Notes: generated by a model not told the origin, from the sequence alone. A stretch of DNA of 64,000 bases from Branchiostoma floridae (GCF_000003815.2 NC_049987.1:116660-180659); one strand, 5' to 3'. Positions 34,411 to 47,216 are shown, counted from the first letter of the stretch. A program made the numbers and translations.

Positions 34411-34589
34411 ATCTCCAGTAATGCTTAGCCCACGTACAAGGTGGATTACTAGCAGCTGCGCATGACTTAAGTGCATGTGAGAAACAAAGCGGAAAGGGCA
34501 TGGACAGGTGCAAAGACAGGACAAGTGTAGTTTAGTGATATTACAACACACATATTAACACTATGTACAATGGACGGGGACAGCTCGGT

Positions 34590-34730
34590 GCAGCGAAGCC
34601 CGTCCCAGCTCAGTATTGAAATGGGAGGGAGACTCCGCCTCCGCCACACTAGGCTCAAGTTCATTCCACTCTTTGACACCGCCCACGTGTCTATTTCTCT
34701 TTCTTCCATTGTTCCCCTTAGTCATCGTTA
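34590..34730 (-). pseudogene. Fragment of a LINE reverse transcriptase C-terminal tail
   Basis: The minus-strand frame contains GVKEWNELEPSVAEAESPS and then HFNTELGRA. This has the form of the conserved tail of CR1/Jockey-type reverse transcriptases (W-N-x-L-P ... S ... F-K-x-x-L). No other domain adjoins it. Family membership is inferred from this short motif only. Confidence 0.4.
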
Positions 34731-35047
34731 GTGGACAGCCACTGACCATACCCAAATATGGCGATGGCTTGGCTGACTGCATGACCATGAAGCATGACAG
34801 CCCCTGGAAAGAAGTGTTACTCATAATATCCAAGCAGATCCTCTGTGGGAGGCAGGGAGTCTCCATTTGCCACCGGAAGGAGCTTGTTTAGGTACATTGA
34901 TACTGCCTGTCTCCCACCGAGGATCTCCTTGGATACTATTATATTACTCAGGCTCTCATTTTCTAGTGTTGCAGACATGAGTGTCTTGGAAAGTTCAAAG
35001 AGCTAAGTTAAATGAACGATGTCAAAATGGCTGTTACCTGAGTGTTT

Positions 35048-35089
35048 ATTACCTCCATGAAAAGTCATGGAGGTTATATTTTCACTAGC

Positions 35090-35120
<31 letters not shown>

Positions 35121-35210
35121 AACAAGATAACTCAAGAACGGCTGGGTGGATTGGTTTCATACTTGTTTATTTATTCTAACTTTAAAAGTGTGGCAATAAA
35201 GGTCTTCATT
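35048..35210 (+). repeat. R1-related 5' fragment with terminal hairpin and TGTC microsatellite
   Basis: A perfect 10-bp hairpin (ACCTCCATGA at 35051-35060, TCATGGAGGT at 35065-35074) is followed by GGTTATATTTTC. Then come six to seven TGTC repeats (about 35092-35119) and CAAGATAACTCAAGAACGGC. This is the start of the R1 type of repeat without its octamer-rich body. Confidence 0.6.
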
Positions 35211-35219
35211 CTTTCATTT

Positions 35220-36205
35220 TTGATTTTTAAAAAAGTTCAAGTTTCTTCTTTTCTCGGAACAACATGCTACTATATGCCGACTATGAAAATGCTTGTGATA
35301 TTTCTTGATGGGTTTTTGGATAGATGCTCGAGCTGCCACCTGTACTTAGCACAATAGTGGATGGATGTTCAATAAAGAGTTGAGAGAGTCAAACAGTCTG
35401 TTGGGATTGTGAGGCACTTAGCAATAAGTAAGCTGTAGACAGAAAATTCACCACGTTACGTAACGACCGCTGCAACGTTTGATGGTGCCCAACTAAAGGT
35501 TGTGAGTTGTCACCTGGTCCTGGTTGCGGGCCCATATTCTCGTCCCTAGGGAGCTCTCGTTCCAATCCATCAAGGGCCAGTCGTTCCTCATGTCCCGATG
35601 AAGCCACCGCTCGCAACCCTTCTCCTATCACATTTGTAGCTGCCCTGTACCTCACTTGGGCCAGTTCCCCACATTGCGGGGACTTTTCACACCGCGATGA
35701 TGTATTCTCCTAGATGCAGCTTTCAGATAACGGGCTGGTACTTAGCCTGTAGGCAGATGGGCCTATTTGTTAGCGCGAGAGATACGAGGTGATATATGAC
35801 CGAGCCGGTACGCGGTATTGAACGGCGGGAAAAAGCCAAGTAACTTTGCCGGAGGTTATGGAGCCATCTCACGGACACACCGCCTTTAAAAAGCCCCCTT
35901 TTACATGGGCCACCGACGGCACTGACAACGTTTCAATGCGACCCTGGTGAAAAAAGAAAAATCCCGCCACACGTACAACCTGGGAAAAAGATGGAAGACC
36001 TTTGTGGTGAGATAAGAGAAGTATGTGTGTTAGCGTTTGTTTCCGGAACGGCAGCCGTAAACAGAGCGTAAATCGACACAGTGCAGTCTGCTCTCGATCT
36101 CGCCCAGCTAAGATGTCGGCCAACTAAAATGTAGCGAGGATCGTTATGCTACACTGTGGTTGAGCCGTAAAGAAACCTGCCATTAGTGCAGGGGTGAGGT
36201 TTTGT
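35220..36205. other. Non-coding sequence
   Basis: No exon or repeat was recognised. There is a compact palindrome CGTTACGTAACG near 35453. Confidence 0.35.
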
Positions 36206-36210
36206 ATTCA

Positions 36211-37003
36211 TTATTACCTTTGCCAGAATGGCCAAGGTTATGTTTTCGCCTTGTGCGTGTGTTTGTCCTTCTTTCCGTGAACAGTATAACTCGAGAAGAC
36301 TTCGATGTATGCTGATGATATTTAGTGGGTGGGTAGGGGTCGGGAAAACGAAAGGGGAGTTCGATAATGGGCCCCTAGCGGCTTGCTGAGGTACTGCATC
36401 GGAACCTCCATGTTTGATATCTCGCGTTCTGGACATGCTGCGGTCGTGATTTTTGAGTGGTAGATAGCCCTTGAGACAGTGAGTGGGTGCTGCGAGTTTG
36501 GGCCCCTAGCGGAACTGCAAGCGCCAGTTTCCTTTAAAACTTTGGACGAGAATAACTGAAGAACGTGTTGACGGATCGTCATGATTTTTGGTATCTAGAT
36601 GGAATGAGTGATGACATAATGAAATACTTATTATACAAATCAAACAGCTAATTTGCATAATTAATGATGAAAGTTTATAAATCCACTTTCAAACTTGTCA
36701 CATATGTAGCTGAGAAAGATAGAAATGTCAATAGATATCAATTATGCAAATGACGAAATTTGCATAAGTATGGGAAAATGTGAGCGTGTTGATAGATGGG
36801 CCTGATTTTTTGTATGTAGATAGCTAAAGTGAAGACTAACATGATGGAATTCTAATTTGGCAAATCAACAGTTAATTTGCATAATCAATGAGGGAAGTTT
36901 ATAAAATTATATGTAATGAGTAGCATACTTATGTCTACAGACATCTTTCTACATAACAAACCTGGTTCATTTGGCAAAGGTATGATTTCGTGGAACTTTA
37001 GTT
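36211..37003 (+). repeat. Octamer-bearing dispersed repeat R1, copy
   Basis: It begins TTACCTTTGCCAGAATGGCC and has CCCCTAGCGGCTTG near 36371, GATATCTCGCGTTCTGGACA near 36415, octamer motifs near 36650, 36740 and 36875, and ends TTTGGCAAAGGTATGATTTCG then TTTAGTT. Confidence 0.68.
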
Positions 37004-37294
37004 ACAGAATGTGGTTTATCCCGAGCTCTGCACATGTAAGTTATATAGGATGGTCTTCGATTTGCTGGGCTTCTGATGAAAACAAAGAGACTTCAGACAA
37101 TCACAAGCACACCCATACATGTACATGCCGTCAAAGGCATAGTCTGACTAGATCGCGCTCCTAGCGGACTGTGTGAGTGTCCAGGTAGGGGGAAATGAAC
37201 CCCAGGAGGTGAGAGATTGCGTAACACAGACAAAGAAGGGACAGGCTGCAATATTCGATGTAACTTCCAAGTCTTTTTGTGCACGTTTGTGTGG

Positions 37295-37415
37295 TACTCT
37301 CCAAGCAGAGGTTTTGACAATACAAGATACAATACAAAATAGAAAGCCCGATAACAACGACTAAAAAAAAAAACGTTTAAAAAAAGCCGGAGCCTAACCT
37401 CTGCTTGGAGAGTAC
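37295..37415. mobile_element. 121-bp MITE, hAT type, perfect 8-bp target duplication
   Basis: The terminal inverted repeats are TACTCTCCAAGCAGAGGTT and its exact complement at the other end. The insert is flanked by TTGTGTGG at 37287-37294 and 37416-37423. An 8-bp duplication is characteristic of hAT elements. The core is A-rich. Related ends (CTCCAAGCAGAGGTTGAG) occur at 50217 and a weaker one near 50471. Confidence 0.88.
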
Positions 37416-37424
37416 TTGTGTGGT

Positions 37425-38420
37425 GCTTCAATTGTAAGTTTATACATACTGAACTCTAACACGTGGCTATCCGAACTTTAATATCTACACAAACCATTAA
37501 AAAGCCGACAATTGCACATATCTTCACACTGTTGCCGAAGTCTGACAAAGTACCATTTGAGCAACAAGTGATTTCCCATGGGCCACAGCAAGTAATCTTC
37601 GCTTGATATAAGAAAAGAAAAATTTGACCTTATACCTTTGGCAAATTATATTAACCTTTTCAACTGACGTATTGTAAAAGGTTTCTGTGATTATGCAAAT
37701 AAACTCTATTAGCATAAATAATCAGTTGACCATCTCCACCCAAATAACACAATATGTTACTCAACTTTCATGTTGTTCAAAGTATGAAAGTCCTATGTTA
37801 GCGAAGAAAGCCATTGTAGCATTTACAAAAAAGTTAACTTTAATTATTAGTTATGCAGTTTATCTCATGATTTGAAGCCATGACCATAGTTGCCAACTTG
37901 GTAAGTAATAGCAGGACTAGTGTCACCAATACAGAAATGATATACCTGTTGTGTTGGCTGTGAAACCATGATTTGTCACTTGAATATTTGTTACCACGCC
38001 TATGGTGTCTATATTTAATATCTGGCCACCTTTAGTTTTTACCTATCTAACATTTTGAGTCTGCGGAGGATGTAATCCATAGAATTTGCTTGCTGTGGCC
38101 TAATGTTTGTAAATTCTACTACTCTGGGGACGAGGCACAAGGGTGTGTGTCCTACCCAGAGCACGTCGCGTTAACCGACGACCTGTCCTTACTTTGAAAC
38201 TTAGGAGCACACAGATGCTTCATGAAAGTTCCAGCTTAGCCGGCTAACGTTTCCATGTGATTGGGGAGGCCGATGTTTGAATCTGACGTGCGCAGCCATG
38301 TGTCAAGGCTATGTACCGTAGGTAAACTGCAAACATCGTTCGTTATTACGCCCTCCAGGGCTTAAACCGTTAGAGAGGGCTCTAAATAATAGGAAGAGAT
38401 CATTTATTCTTAGCAATAGG
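37425..38420. other. Non-coding; partial old R1 copy at about 37640-37870
   Basis: TTATGCAAATAAACTC with a matching GCATAAAT nearby, then TTGACCATCTCCACC and GCGAAGAAAGCCATTGTAGC, identify a diverged minus-strand R1 piece. The remainder shows nothing recognisable. Confidence 0.45.
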
Positions 38421-38424
38421 TGAT

Positions 38425-38870
38425 GGTACATGTGGTGTGAGTGCGCGTGTGTGTGTATGTGTGTGCGCGTGTGTGTATGTGTGTGTGTGTGCGTGTCTTT
38501 CCAACATTATGCAAAATAAATCCATAATTTGCATGATTAATGAGAAAACGCTATGATCTCATTGTGGTAAATGACGGGAATTTCTTACTTGCCGCATCCG
38601 AAAGTTATGTACAGACGAACATTGTTGAACATTAATTATACAAATGAGGTCTTCATTCGCATAAATGATAGGAAAATGTGGTCTAAGCCCTACTTTTTAA
38701 CAAAGATTATGTACGTCTGTTGTTTGGTGGAGGAGATGATCAAATGATACAATTATATATGAAAATAAGGACATTTTTTGCATAAACACCATCAAAACAG
38801 CAGTTGTAAAGGTTTTGTTGTAAAATCATTTGGCCAAGGTATATATATATGGGGTCGTAGAACTCTAGTT
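38425..38870 (+). repeat. Octamer-bearing repeat R1, 5'-truncated copy, with GT microsatellite
   Basis: It starts in a GT-rich run (about 38438-38495), has ATTATGCAAAATAAATCC with its partner ATTTGCATGATTAATG near 38505-38545, and ends GGCCAAGGTATATATATATG, GGGGTCG and CTCTAGTT. Confidence 0.65.
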
Positions 38871-39304
38871 CGAATTGCAACAGGGACAATACAACATGGA
38901 CGCTAGGCAGCTAACTAGCTGATATTGGCACTGATGAACAAATAGCAAGCAGTATGCTTAGAGACGTTTCACCAAAGTCACGTTTCTCCCCCTTTTTAGT
39001 CAATTTGTGTTTTTTATATTCTTCTCCTCGTTTCTGACTAGTCACTGAAAATTTCAATCTTTCATGGACTGTAGCTATTCTGTGTTATTCCTGTTCTGTA
39101 CCACAATGTTTACATGAAAGACTTCTTTGTTCCTATAATCGAGAAACACGTACTCCTCTCGTAACCGTTCGTAATCTGAAAGTATCTACTTCTTTCAGGC
39201 TATAAAATCTGTCCTTGACATCAAGTCCTAGCTGCAATGAGGCAGCATAACAGTACAGCATAACAATACAGCATAACGGGTACTCCTTAAATTGTGCGAT
39301 AGCC

Positions 39305-39418
39305 ACTCATATAGTAAGGTTCTCTTAAAAACACAACCATTCGATGTCTAATGATCGAAACGTTGGAAGTGGGTACAATTCTGGTTGTGTTTTTGAAGAA
39401 CATTGATATATGAGTAAT
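39305..39418. repeat. Inverted repeat with arms of about 35 bp
   Basis: The left arm CACTCATATAGTA...TTAAAAACACAACC (39305-39338) pairs with GGTTGTGTTTTTGAAGAAC...ATATGAGTAATG (39383-39418). It is probably a small foldback remnant. Confidence 0.65.
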
Positions 39419-39419
39419 G

Positions 39420-42400
39420 TACCAACCTGATGAAACTATTTACGAATGCGTGATAGCCATTTGTGTGTTTTCGTTTGTAGGCGAACTTTTACTTCAGGCT
39501 GGCAAAAGTGTCCAGGCGTAGTGTCTTATAAATGGGATAGCAACAAACAGGTGTGCCCCTCCCCTGCTCACCTGAGCGTGGTGTTTACGGTGTAGGTTTG
39601 ATGTGACAGCCCCGCTCTCTGTGACAACATGTTTGTTGTTGGTTGAGAGAGGAAAATGCGACATAATGGTTCCTTCAGCACGCGCACGGATGTAGCCAAA
39701 TTGATGACGACGCAGGGTTTCTAGGAGGCTATCGACCGCCATGAAATGGACACGCGGCAGGGTCAAAAGTTCATCTGGAGTGTGGAGCCATTCCCCGGTC
39801 TTAGCGCTGCAAAAAGCGTGAAGATTAGAAGGAAGGCTCAGTGTTCCACTTGTGTGAATAGGGAGGGGGTTAAGTGGACACACGGCTGCTACAAGACGGC
39901 TTTTGAGTGGGTTTGGTCAAGATTTACAAGGTCTTGTAATCAGACTCGATGAAAGGCTTCTTTTGATGCTAAGATCACTCATGGACGACTCGGCTTCTTG
40001 GAGCATATATTGTGAGAAGGACCAGGTGTTGTTGTGTGGAGATAAAGCACAGTAGTTCCGGGGTAAACCGTGTACTTTTGGTTTGATGTAGTTATAGCAG
40101 ACATAGTTTTAATTTGTGGGATGTCTTGGACTACAACTGTAACGTTACGTAATGTACGCTGTAAGTTTTATGTCAATCCTAACGCGGCCAGCTCTAGACT
40201 TAACTAGGTACATCGATGACGTCATGAATGTATGGCCCACGCCAATACTAGCATAAAGTCGATGGAAAATCTAACATTTTGAACAAGTTCAAAATTTTCA
40301 CATCGTTGTACGATTTTTCATTGCGCCCATAGCAGGCTCGACGACTGCCTTTTTCTAGCCTGTCAGTGCCATCCTTCGTAGTGACCGCTGGCTCAATACT
40401 TCCGCAGGCTAACCACGGAATCTCCGTGGTTTAAATTTTATAACTTTGACCATGCTCAGTTTCAGATTTCCATCATATTGTTGATGTGCTGAAAACCACA
40501 GTAGAAATCAGAGAACGGGCACCCGTAGAACATGCCTGTGTACGATGCTGAAATCCGCATGTCATATCCAGCATTACGCCCAGGTGATGCATACAATTGT
40601 GTGATGACTATATGTATATGGCTTCATAATTAGATAAGATCTTAGCCCTAAGTTTACCATGACTGTAACCATGAAGACAATTGGAAAAGATGGCATATCA
40701 TCAGAAAAAAGGACATTATCAGCCACAAAAAAATTCGGACTCGTAGAGCCGGAAAATCGTATGGTGCTGTAACAAGTAGAACATCGCCCTTGCTCTGCGT
40801 TGGCTATTTTTACCAACGATTTACCTACTATTTCATGCGATCATAGTTTAATTTACGGGATATGCTATAGCAGGCACATCGCAAGATGTATGTGACCGGG
40901 TCTCTAAATGTGTATGAGGTCTGGACTTTGGTGCGCATTGTTTAGGGTGTGATAGTACACGTAGTATGAAGCAATTCTTTCACCAGCCTTTGTTTTTATC
41001 TTAATTATTTGCAATTTTTTCTTAAATCTTTTTTTGGTTAAATCTTGTCTTAATCATTTGCAATTTTTCTTAAATCTTTTGCAAAGTGAGGCTGTAAATT
41101 GTTATTCGAAAATGGCATTTCTTCGCAATATCTTACGTAAGTTTATATCAAATTCCAATCTTCTATCATCTTATAAACCCGAGAAGGAAGGGTACAGGTG
41201 TGGTCTGGGACTATAACTAACACATGGAGTTGTAACATGAGCTACAGAAACACACATATATGCCTGCATTATCATTTACCGTGTCAAAATATTCATTTTG
41301 TTATCCACATTTAACATATCTATTTTGTAAGTTCATCATCATCATCATCATCGGTCGACGTGATCACACAAGTTCGCACATGTTTACACAGGACGGGGTT
41401 TTACCACCCCTTACGGGGTGACATACCCTTTCGCTTGCTAATTACAAGACGAGGATGCGCCAGGTAAGTTACATCTAATTGTATACACATCCCCATCTAA
41501 CCTGTAAGCATATATCATGGACATTCGTGGTTCCTTTGTTCAGGTATTCACTTTGAAAGACCTTACAAAAATGCGTCTGCAGTTCCAGAGCTGCCAGGGG
41601 GCCAAAATTGATTTTGACATCTTACGAAGACATATCTAACTGTTACATACTACATTTGTATATACTATACACAAACAAAAACACCCCTATTGGTGAATGA
41701 CCTAGCCCACTACCTAAACTCAGTGTCATGATAAATGTAACCTGACCCGTGCCTGGCCTGAGGGGCAACAGAACCAAGTCCTAGTCAAGCAGATGTTGGT
41801 GGGGGAGATAAACATTTTTAATTGCAAAAAAGTGGCATAAACAAATCGAATGTAGCGAAAACAAATACAAAGATAAAAGTAACTCAGGCAAAACGCTACA
41901 TTATTCGGGATTGGGTGACTCAAGTGAGGAGACAGTTGGGTGTACGTGAGGTGTCAGACTAACTCAGTCAACTGTATTGCTGGTCAGGGACAGTGCGTCT
42001 TGTCACCGGAAGTTATGACTGAGCTACATCCTTCTATGAAATTTTTGTAGGCATATCTTCGATAATCATCAATTTCCTGAACATTCATGGGAACAAGGTC
42101 TGACTTATTAGTACTTGGAGATTACAGGTCACGTTGCACCTGAAGCTGTGAGGCAGCTGGGGGTGGGGTGGAGAGAGCAAAAGGCTACAGCACCAAAAGA
42201 GCAAACAGAATAAAAAGACAAGGGGCGTTTAATGAGTTCCGGGTATCAACAAGCAACCATAGGTCGGATTTGGGGGAATGAATTGGAATGAATGCGCAAC
42301 AACACTGAAATCATTGCGGTCATCGCTTTGCTGGCGACGCTGTTTTCAAAATAAGTCGGTAAGAGGCGAGAAGAAAACGGCTGAGGAAGACGTTAGAACT

Positions 42401-43280
42401 GCGATCAGAGCGATGTGGGTGCAATATTGTGGGTGAAATTTAAAAAAAAAGTCTGATGAAAGAAATTGACAGGTGACTTGACGCAGAGTGACCCGCAAAC
42501 CTCCTTCTGACGTTTACAAGGGCGTCTCCAGCAAATAAAGTGCTGATCACAGTTAGTTGGGTTTTGGTGGACATTCTTTGATATTTTCATTTAAGGCTTC
42601 ACACTTCAAAAACATGCTCCGAAATGTGAGTTGTGCACACAGTGTCAGCCTGGGATCCAGACGTTATCCAACACCAGTCCAGTATATATGAAAAGTTTTT
42701 TCCTGGATATTAGGCCACAACAAGAACATTGTATGGAAGACATCTGCGCGCCCATTAATTTTCGCCTGATTTCAGAAAAAAAAGAAATATGTTCTTCTTT
42801 GGAGATGATCAACATGACGAAAAATTACAACAACAAAAACACAAAAACATCAAACAAACAAAACGAGCAAATATGTCGTGTTGTAGGCTTACTTGGAGAC
42901 ATGGAGACTTTATTTAGCCCGTTAGCCATCATACATAATTTGTAGGCAGCTAATCTTCCTGGATTTCGGGACATTAAAACATACAAAGATGTGGATGTTT
43001 GACTGAACTTGTAGAAGTGACATTAGCGACGTAGCGATGACTGTGCAAGTGTAGGTGTGGAAGTGAAATTAGTCGGATAGGGGCACCAATATGGAAGCCA
43101 TGACTGAAGTTATCAACTTTAGTGATACCAGTCTAAAACACTGGTGTTACATTATATACCAGTAAAATGTCTTGAATGCAGAAATAAATTTCTTGTTGAC
43201 TGTGATACCATGTTTATATATTCCAATCTATATAAGAATGGATATATATTGTCTTTTGTCACATATATATTGTCTTTTGT
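39420..43280. other. Non-coding, mainly unique sequence
   Basis: No convincing exon was found. An imperfect tandem duplication of about 52 bp lies at 40996-41083 (ATTTGCAATTTTTTCTTAAATC repeated). There is an ATC microsatellite at 41338-41353 and a small R1 piece (GCAGTTCCAGAGCTGCCAGG) near 41580. A 129-codon minus-strand frame at 39494-39883 has no recognisable domain. Confidence 0.4.
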
Positions 43281-43289
43281 CATTCAATT

Positions 43290-43500
43290 CAACTTTTTTG
43301 TTGTTATTTTTTGGTCAGATGGACTGAAATATGGCATGAAGGTAGATCTAGCAAATACTGAGTACCCTCAGACGTTTTTTTTTCTCTCACCTTTTTTGAC
43401 AGAGGCCTTAAAACTTATTTTGTCATTTTAGACCAAAAATAAATGTTTTTTTGTTGTTGTCATTTTTAGACTAAAGATATATACTTTTGGCTCCTATGTC
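43290..43500 (-). repeat. Dispersed repeat R2, copy
   Basis: Read on the minus strand, it contains GAGCCAAAAGTATATATCT, TTAGTCTAAAAATGACA, and a distal part similar to 26040-26180. Confidence 0.5.
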
Positions 43501-44905
43501 TTTATATTAAAAGCAAATGTGGAAAACGAAGACAGCAATAGGTGAATGTCCGTTCGGTCATAGACCCTGGTGCACCATTGTTGCTTTCAAAAGGCAAGTT
43601 ACCATTTATTTATGTTTAAACATTGTTGTTGATGATGTGTGCTTTTCGACTACAAGTGCAATAAGTGATTAATGTTATTGCCCACGTATGGATTGTCTAC
43701 ACGCTGTATCTATCCCTGTCATCATAGTCATGGTGTCCACACGGATGTATGACTGAAGCATTGTCCGCCATACTCGATGGTTAAACGTATAAGCTGAGAA
43801 GTAAATTTGAATTTGTATACGTCACTCCGTTATGACATGTAACGTTAAAATTGTCAAAAACACTACAATAATTCCATCAACTTATTTTCTTCATTTATTG
43901 AGGGAGAAGGTGACCTTTGAGCACAGTTTGTTCGGAGAGCAGGTCTGTTTACAGGTCACAAGGTCATGGCAGGAATTTGCTGTAATGATAACATTTCAGG
44001 AGGATGACACGTTCAGCTGTAAACAGAACGGTTTAATGATATGTTTTAAACGACAGCAAGAAATGTGAGTAGAATGTAGGCCAGGTGTTGTGCAGGACAA
44101 GTATGACAAGTATGCGAGGACTTTACTAATGGACAGGATAGATGGCATCTTGACATGACAAGCATTCTGGGGATGACTTTAGAAGCACTGCGACCCTGTC
44201 AAATCTTTTTACTTGACGTTTAAGACTACTAAACGTTGTAAAAACGTCTCGGTAAAGGATAGGTGTGTGGCTGGAATTTTCTGCTACATTCCTACAGGGC
44301 AAACAAGATGTCGTCTATAACGAGTCATTCAGTTTTCCAACTCAGTGAAATCGACATGACATTGTGTTGTTGATATTGAAGTTGGAAGACCAAATTTCAC
44401 ATATAATCCATCTTATTTCAGACGACATTGACCTGTAACGTAGGAATTCACATAAGTGTGCCCCCAAACACTGGACGATGTTACTTTAAGTACATGTGCG
44501 TCGTGCATGTGTACTATTTTCTGACTATTTGTTCTGCAGAGAGAGAATGTTGATCTACAAATAGAAAGAAAAACAACAACCCAGCGTCCTGTTGTATATG
44601 CCTGAACGATCTAATAATTTCACAGAACATTGTCTGCTTGCTGACGTGAATATATATATATAGCAGGTTTAAACTGGAAAAATTGCATCGTCGAAACTTC
44701 GGCGCTGGTAAAAGAGATACTATGTCATGATATGATATACAAGCAGCAAGAGTATAGGGGAGCACCGTAGATTATTGTTCGCAAGGGAATGGTACGAAGT
44801 ATGAATCCTATCACAGAAATAACACACGAACGTCAGGAGTTTCTCAAGGTCGGATGTGGTAGCCTTTTGGAGTTATTCTGCGGGTGGTTTTAACGATTGT
44901 GGAGA
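43500..44905. other. Non-coding, mainly unique sequence
   Basis: No exon or recognised repeat was found. Confidence 0.35.
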
Positions 44906-44908
44906 CAT

Positions 44909-45545
44909 TGGCTGTGTTTACACACGCGTTTTGGAGTCGACTCAGGAGCAGTCTGTTAACATACGGGGACGCGAAGTGACATGGACCACCCATTGTAACA
45001 GCTGCGATTATGACTTCCTTGTTCTGTGCCAATTCAAGTTGGATTTGAAATTTGTGGTCTTCCAGATCAGACAGTGAGTCTCTACAGCAGTTAAGGGTCT
45101 ACCCCGCCTTCCGCCATGCCTCAACTACCGTGAACAGTTAACTGACATGCACAAAATTAAGAAGCCCTCAAAGACGGCTTCTTTGACTGGCGTGTGACTC
45201 TTGATCGTCGCATAACTCACCGTGAAGTTATGAGCCGACTCCATGGATTTATATACGTATGCAAACGAAAACGAAAAGTCATGTTTCTATGCTACATGTT
45301 TCGATGCTTTCGACTTCAGGAAAAATATACTAGAGTATCCTAAAGTTCTGTTTACACAGTCCTGAGTCGACTCCGACAGTGTATAAACCCAGCCTTGTAG
45401 TGGGACAAGCAGTGAAAGCACTGACTGGTTTATTACACACCCGGAGTCGACTTGAAGCCGCTAAGTCGTCTTCATGCATATGTCAACTTCGAGTCGACTC
45501 AGCGACTTGAAGTCGACTACGAAAATGCGTGTGTAAACCCAGCCA
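44909..45545. mobile_element. MITE with terminal inverted repeats of about 35 bp
   Basis: The left end TGGCTGTGTTTACACACGCG followed by TTTTGGAGTCGACT (44909-44942) matches the reverse complement of 45511-45545 (AGTCGACTACGAAAATGCGT then GTGTAAACCCAGCCA), with few mismatches. Inside are further GAGTCGACT words and a partial internal copy of the end (GTGTATAAACCCAGCC near 45379). No target-site duplication is visible. It is non-coding. Confidence 0.8.
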
Positions 45546-46380
45546 CTGTTGACGTACACCTGCTGCTGACTGGTGCCGGGGTAAAGGTACGGTTGTGAAG
45601 GTGGAGCCGGTCTGGTCACAGTCCCCCTCCGTGAGGTGTACCACTCCGCCTGGGAAAATTCCAATCCTTATCCTGACGGCAGAAATGAGTTACGTGCGTA
45701 CCTGAGTATCAACTCCACATGTCGCCGTCCCCTGGGTCTGTCGTCACTGCCACTAGGAAATTACAAGTATGACAACCGGCGATGAAACAAGGCCGTTGCC
45801 CAAGCAACCAGTTTCAGCTCATTTTACCTCAGCCCCGTGATGTTTGTTATCCCGGAGGGAAATGACTGTCGGTATCTGTGACTTTGTGTCGTTGGTTTCC
45901 TATAACAGTAACGCACTTGTAACACACATGAAGTAACTTGAATCGTCTAGCTGCGTCGGCGTCGCTTTTAATCATCACCAACACCAACAAGGGGCCCAAA
46001 TTTTGAAGAGATACCGAAAAGTTATGTCTTTATGGCATTTGCGCCAAGTACCTTAACTTATTTTCATATATGATCTGGGCGTGGCATAACTCACCAAAGT
46101 CGACTCGAAGTAGGATTTAGACCAAAGATATACCTTCGCCAATATTCAAGTCGAGTTCCGGAGATAGGTAGTTGAGTACCCTAAATTTCCGCTTGCACAG
46201 ACTCTGCTGAAGCTCCGGTGGTTACACATAGGCGACCATGGCCTCCCGAACTTTCCCTGACCATGTAGTGGTTATAGGGCCTTCACACTGAAACTGAATT
46301 AGCAGGAATCAAGCAGAACCAATCGGAATGAAGTATTTGCAACATTCGTGCCACATTCGGGTGGGAATTCCAAATGGACC
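45546..46380. other. Non-coding; possible left part of another MITE from about 46275
   Basis: From 46275 the words GGGCCTTCACACTGAAACTG and GGAATGAAGTATTTGC resemble the MITE family at 46829-48176 but lack a matching right end. Further TCGACTCGAAGT words near 46099 echo the element at 44909. Confidence 0.35.
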
Positions 46381-46383
46381 TTA

Positions 46384-46825
46384 GGCCACACCAATTTAAT
46401 TTCTTGGTTCACGGATTCGCTCGCTCCAATTTTTTGGAAAAAAAAAATAAATAAAAATTACCACTCAGCAAATTTTCACCATTAATGAAACTATTCACCA
46501 ACTTTCTAGTGTAGCAAATTGGCCTTTATATCATAAGCTCCTTAAAATGTGGGTATTATTATTGCAGTTATATTTTTCATTCATGAAAAATGGGACAAAC
46601 ATAAAAACTGACACTACTTTTGTAATTTTCAATGAACAGGTGCTGTTACTGTACAGTAATAGTGTTTTTGTACCTTTTTCAAGCTGAAAACTTTTTATTC
46701 TTTATGTTTTGGATGAGCCCTTACCTTTACCCCAACCATTTTACAATTTTTATTTTTATTTCGCCCTATCGCTCCATATTTTTTATGAAAAAATCCGTGA
46801 ACCAAGAAATTAAATTGGTGTGGCC
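46384..46825. mobile_element. 442-bp MITE with 3-bp TTA duplication (Harbinger-like)
   Basis: Perfect terminal inverted repeats of at least 33 bp start GGCCACACCAATTTAATTTC and continue TTGGTTCACGGAT. They are flanked by TTA at 46381-46383 and 46826-46828. A 3-bp TWA duplication with G-rich ends fits PIF/Harbinger MITEs. The interior is AT-rich and non-coding. Confidence 0.85.
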
Positions 46826-47216
46826 TTATATCCCCTTCACACGAGAAGGAATGAGCCAAAGTGCCGTCAGAATGAAAAGTATTTTCTATTCCTGTGAATT
46901 CGTAGTGTATTCAAGAAATTCTCACTGCATTCGAGATATTCTTTTGGCCACATTCGGGCAGGATTTGAAGTGGCTTGCCGTTTCGGTTCTTCATCGAATG
47001 AGATAAGAACGTTTTGAATAATGTTGGAAGGCCGCAGAATGTGGTCATACTGCAGAATACACTTCGAATGCCATTCGATATTTATCCACTTCAAATGTAG
47101 CTCTTTCGAGCCAGCCAAAAGAACGGGGACGAATATCTGGAATGCAGTAAGAATGTCTAGAATACACTACGATTTGCGAGAAATTGCCAAGAATAGAAAA
47201 AAATGCAATTCTGACG

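Noticed and set aside
38225-38300. Another tRNA-like SINE head
   Set aside because: A weak A-box-like and B-box-like pair is present, but no arm folds and no second copy was seen.
39494-39883. 129-codon minus-strand frame
   Set aside because: No domain, splice signals or neighbouring exons were recognised; left as unsupported.
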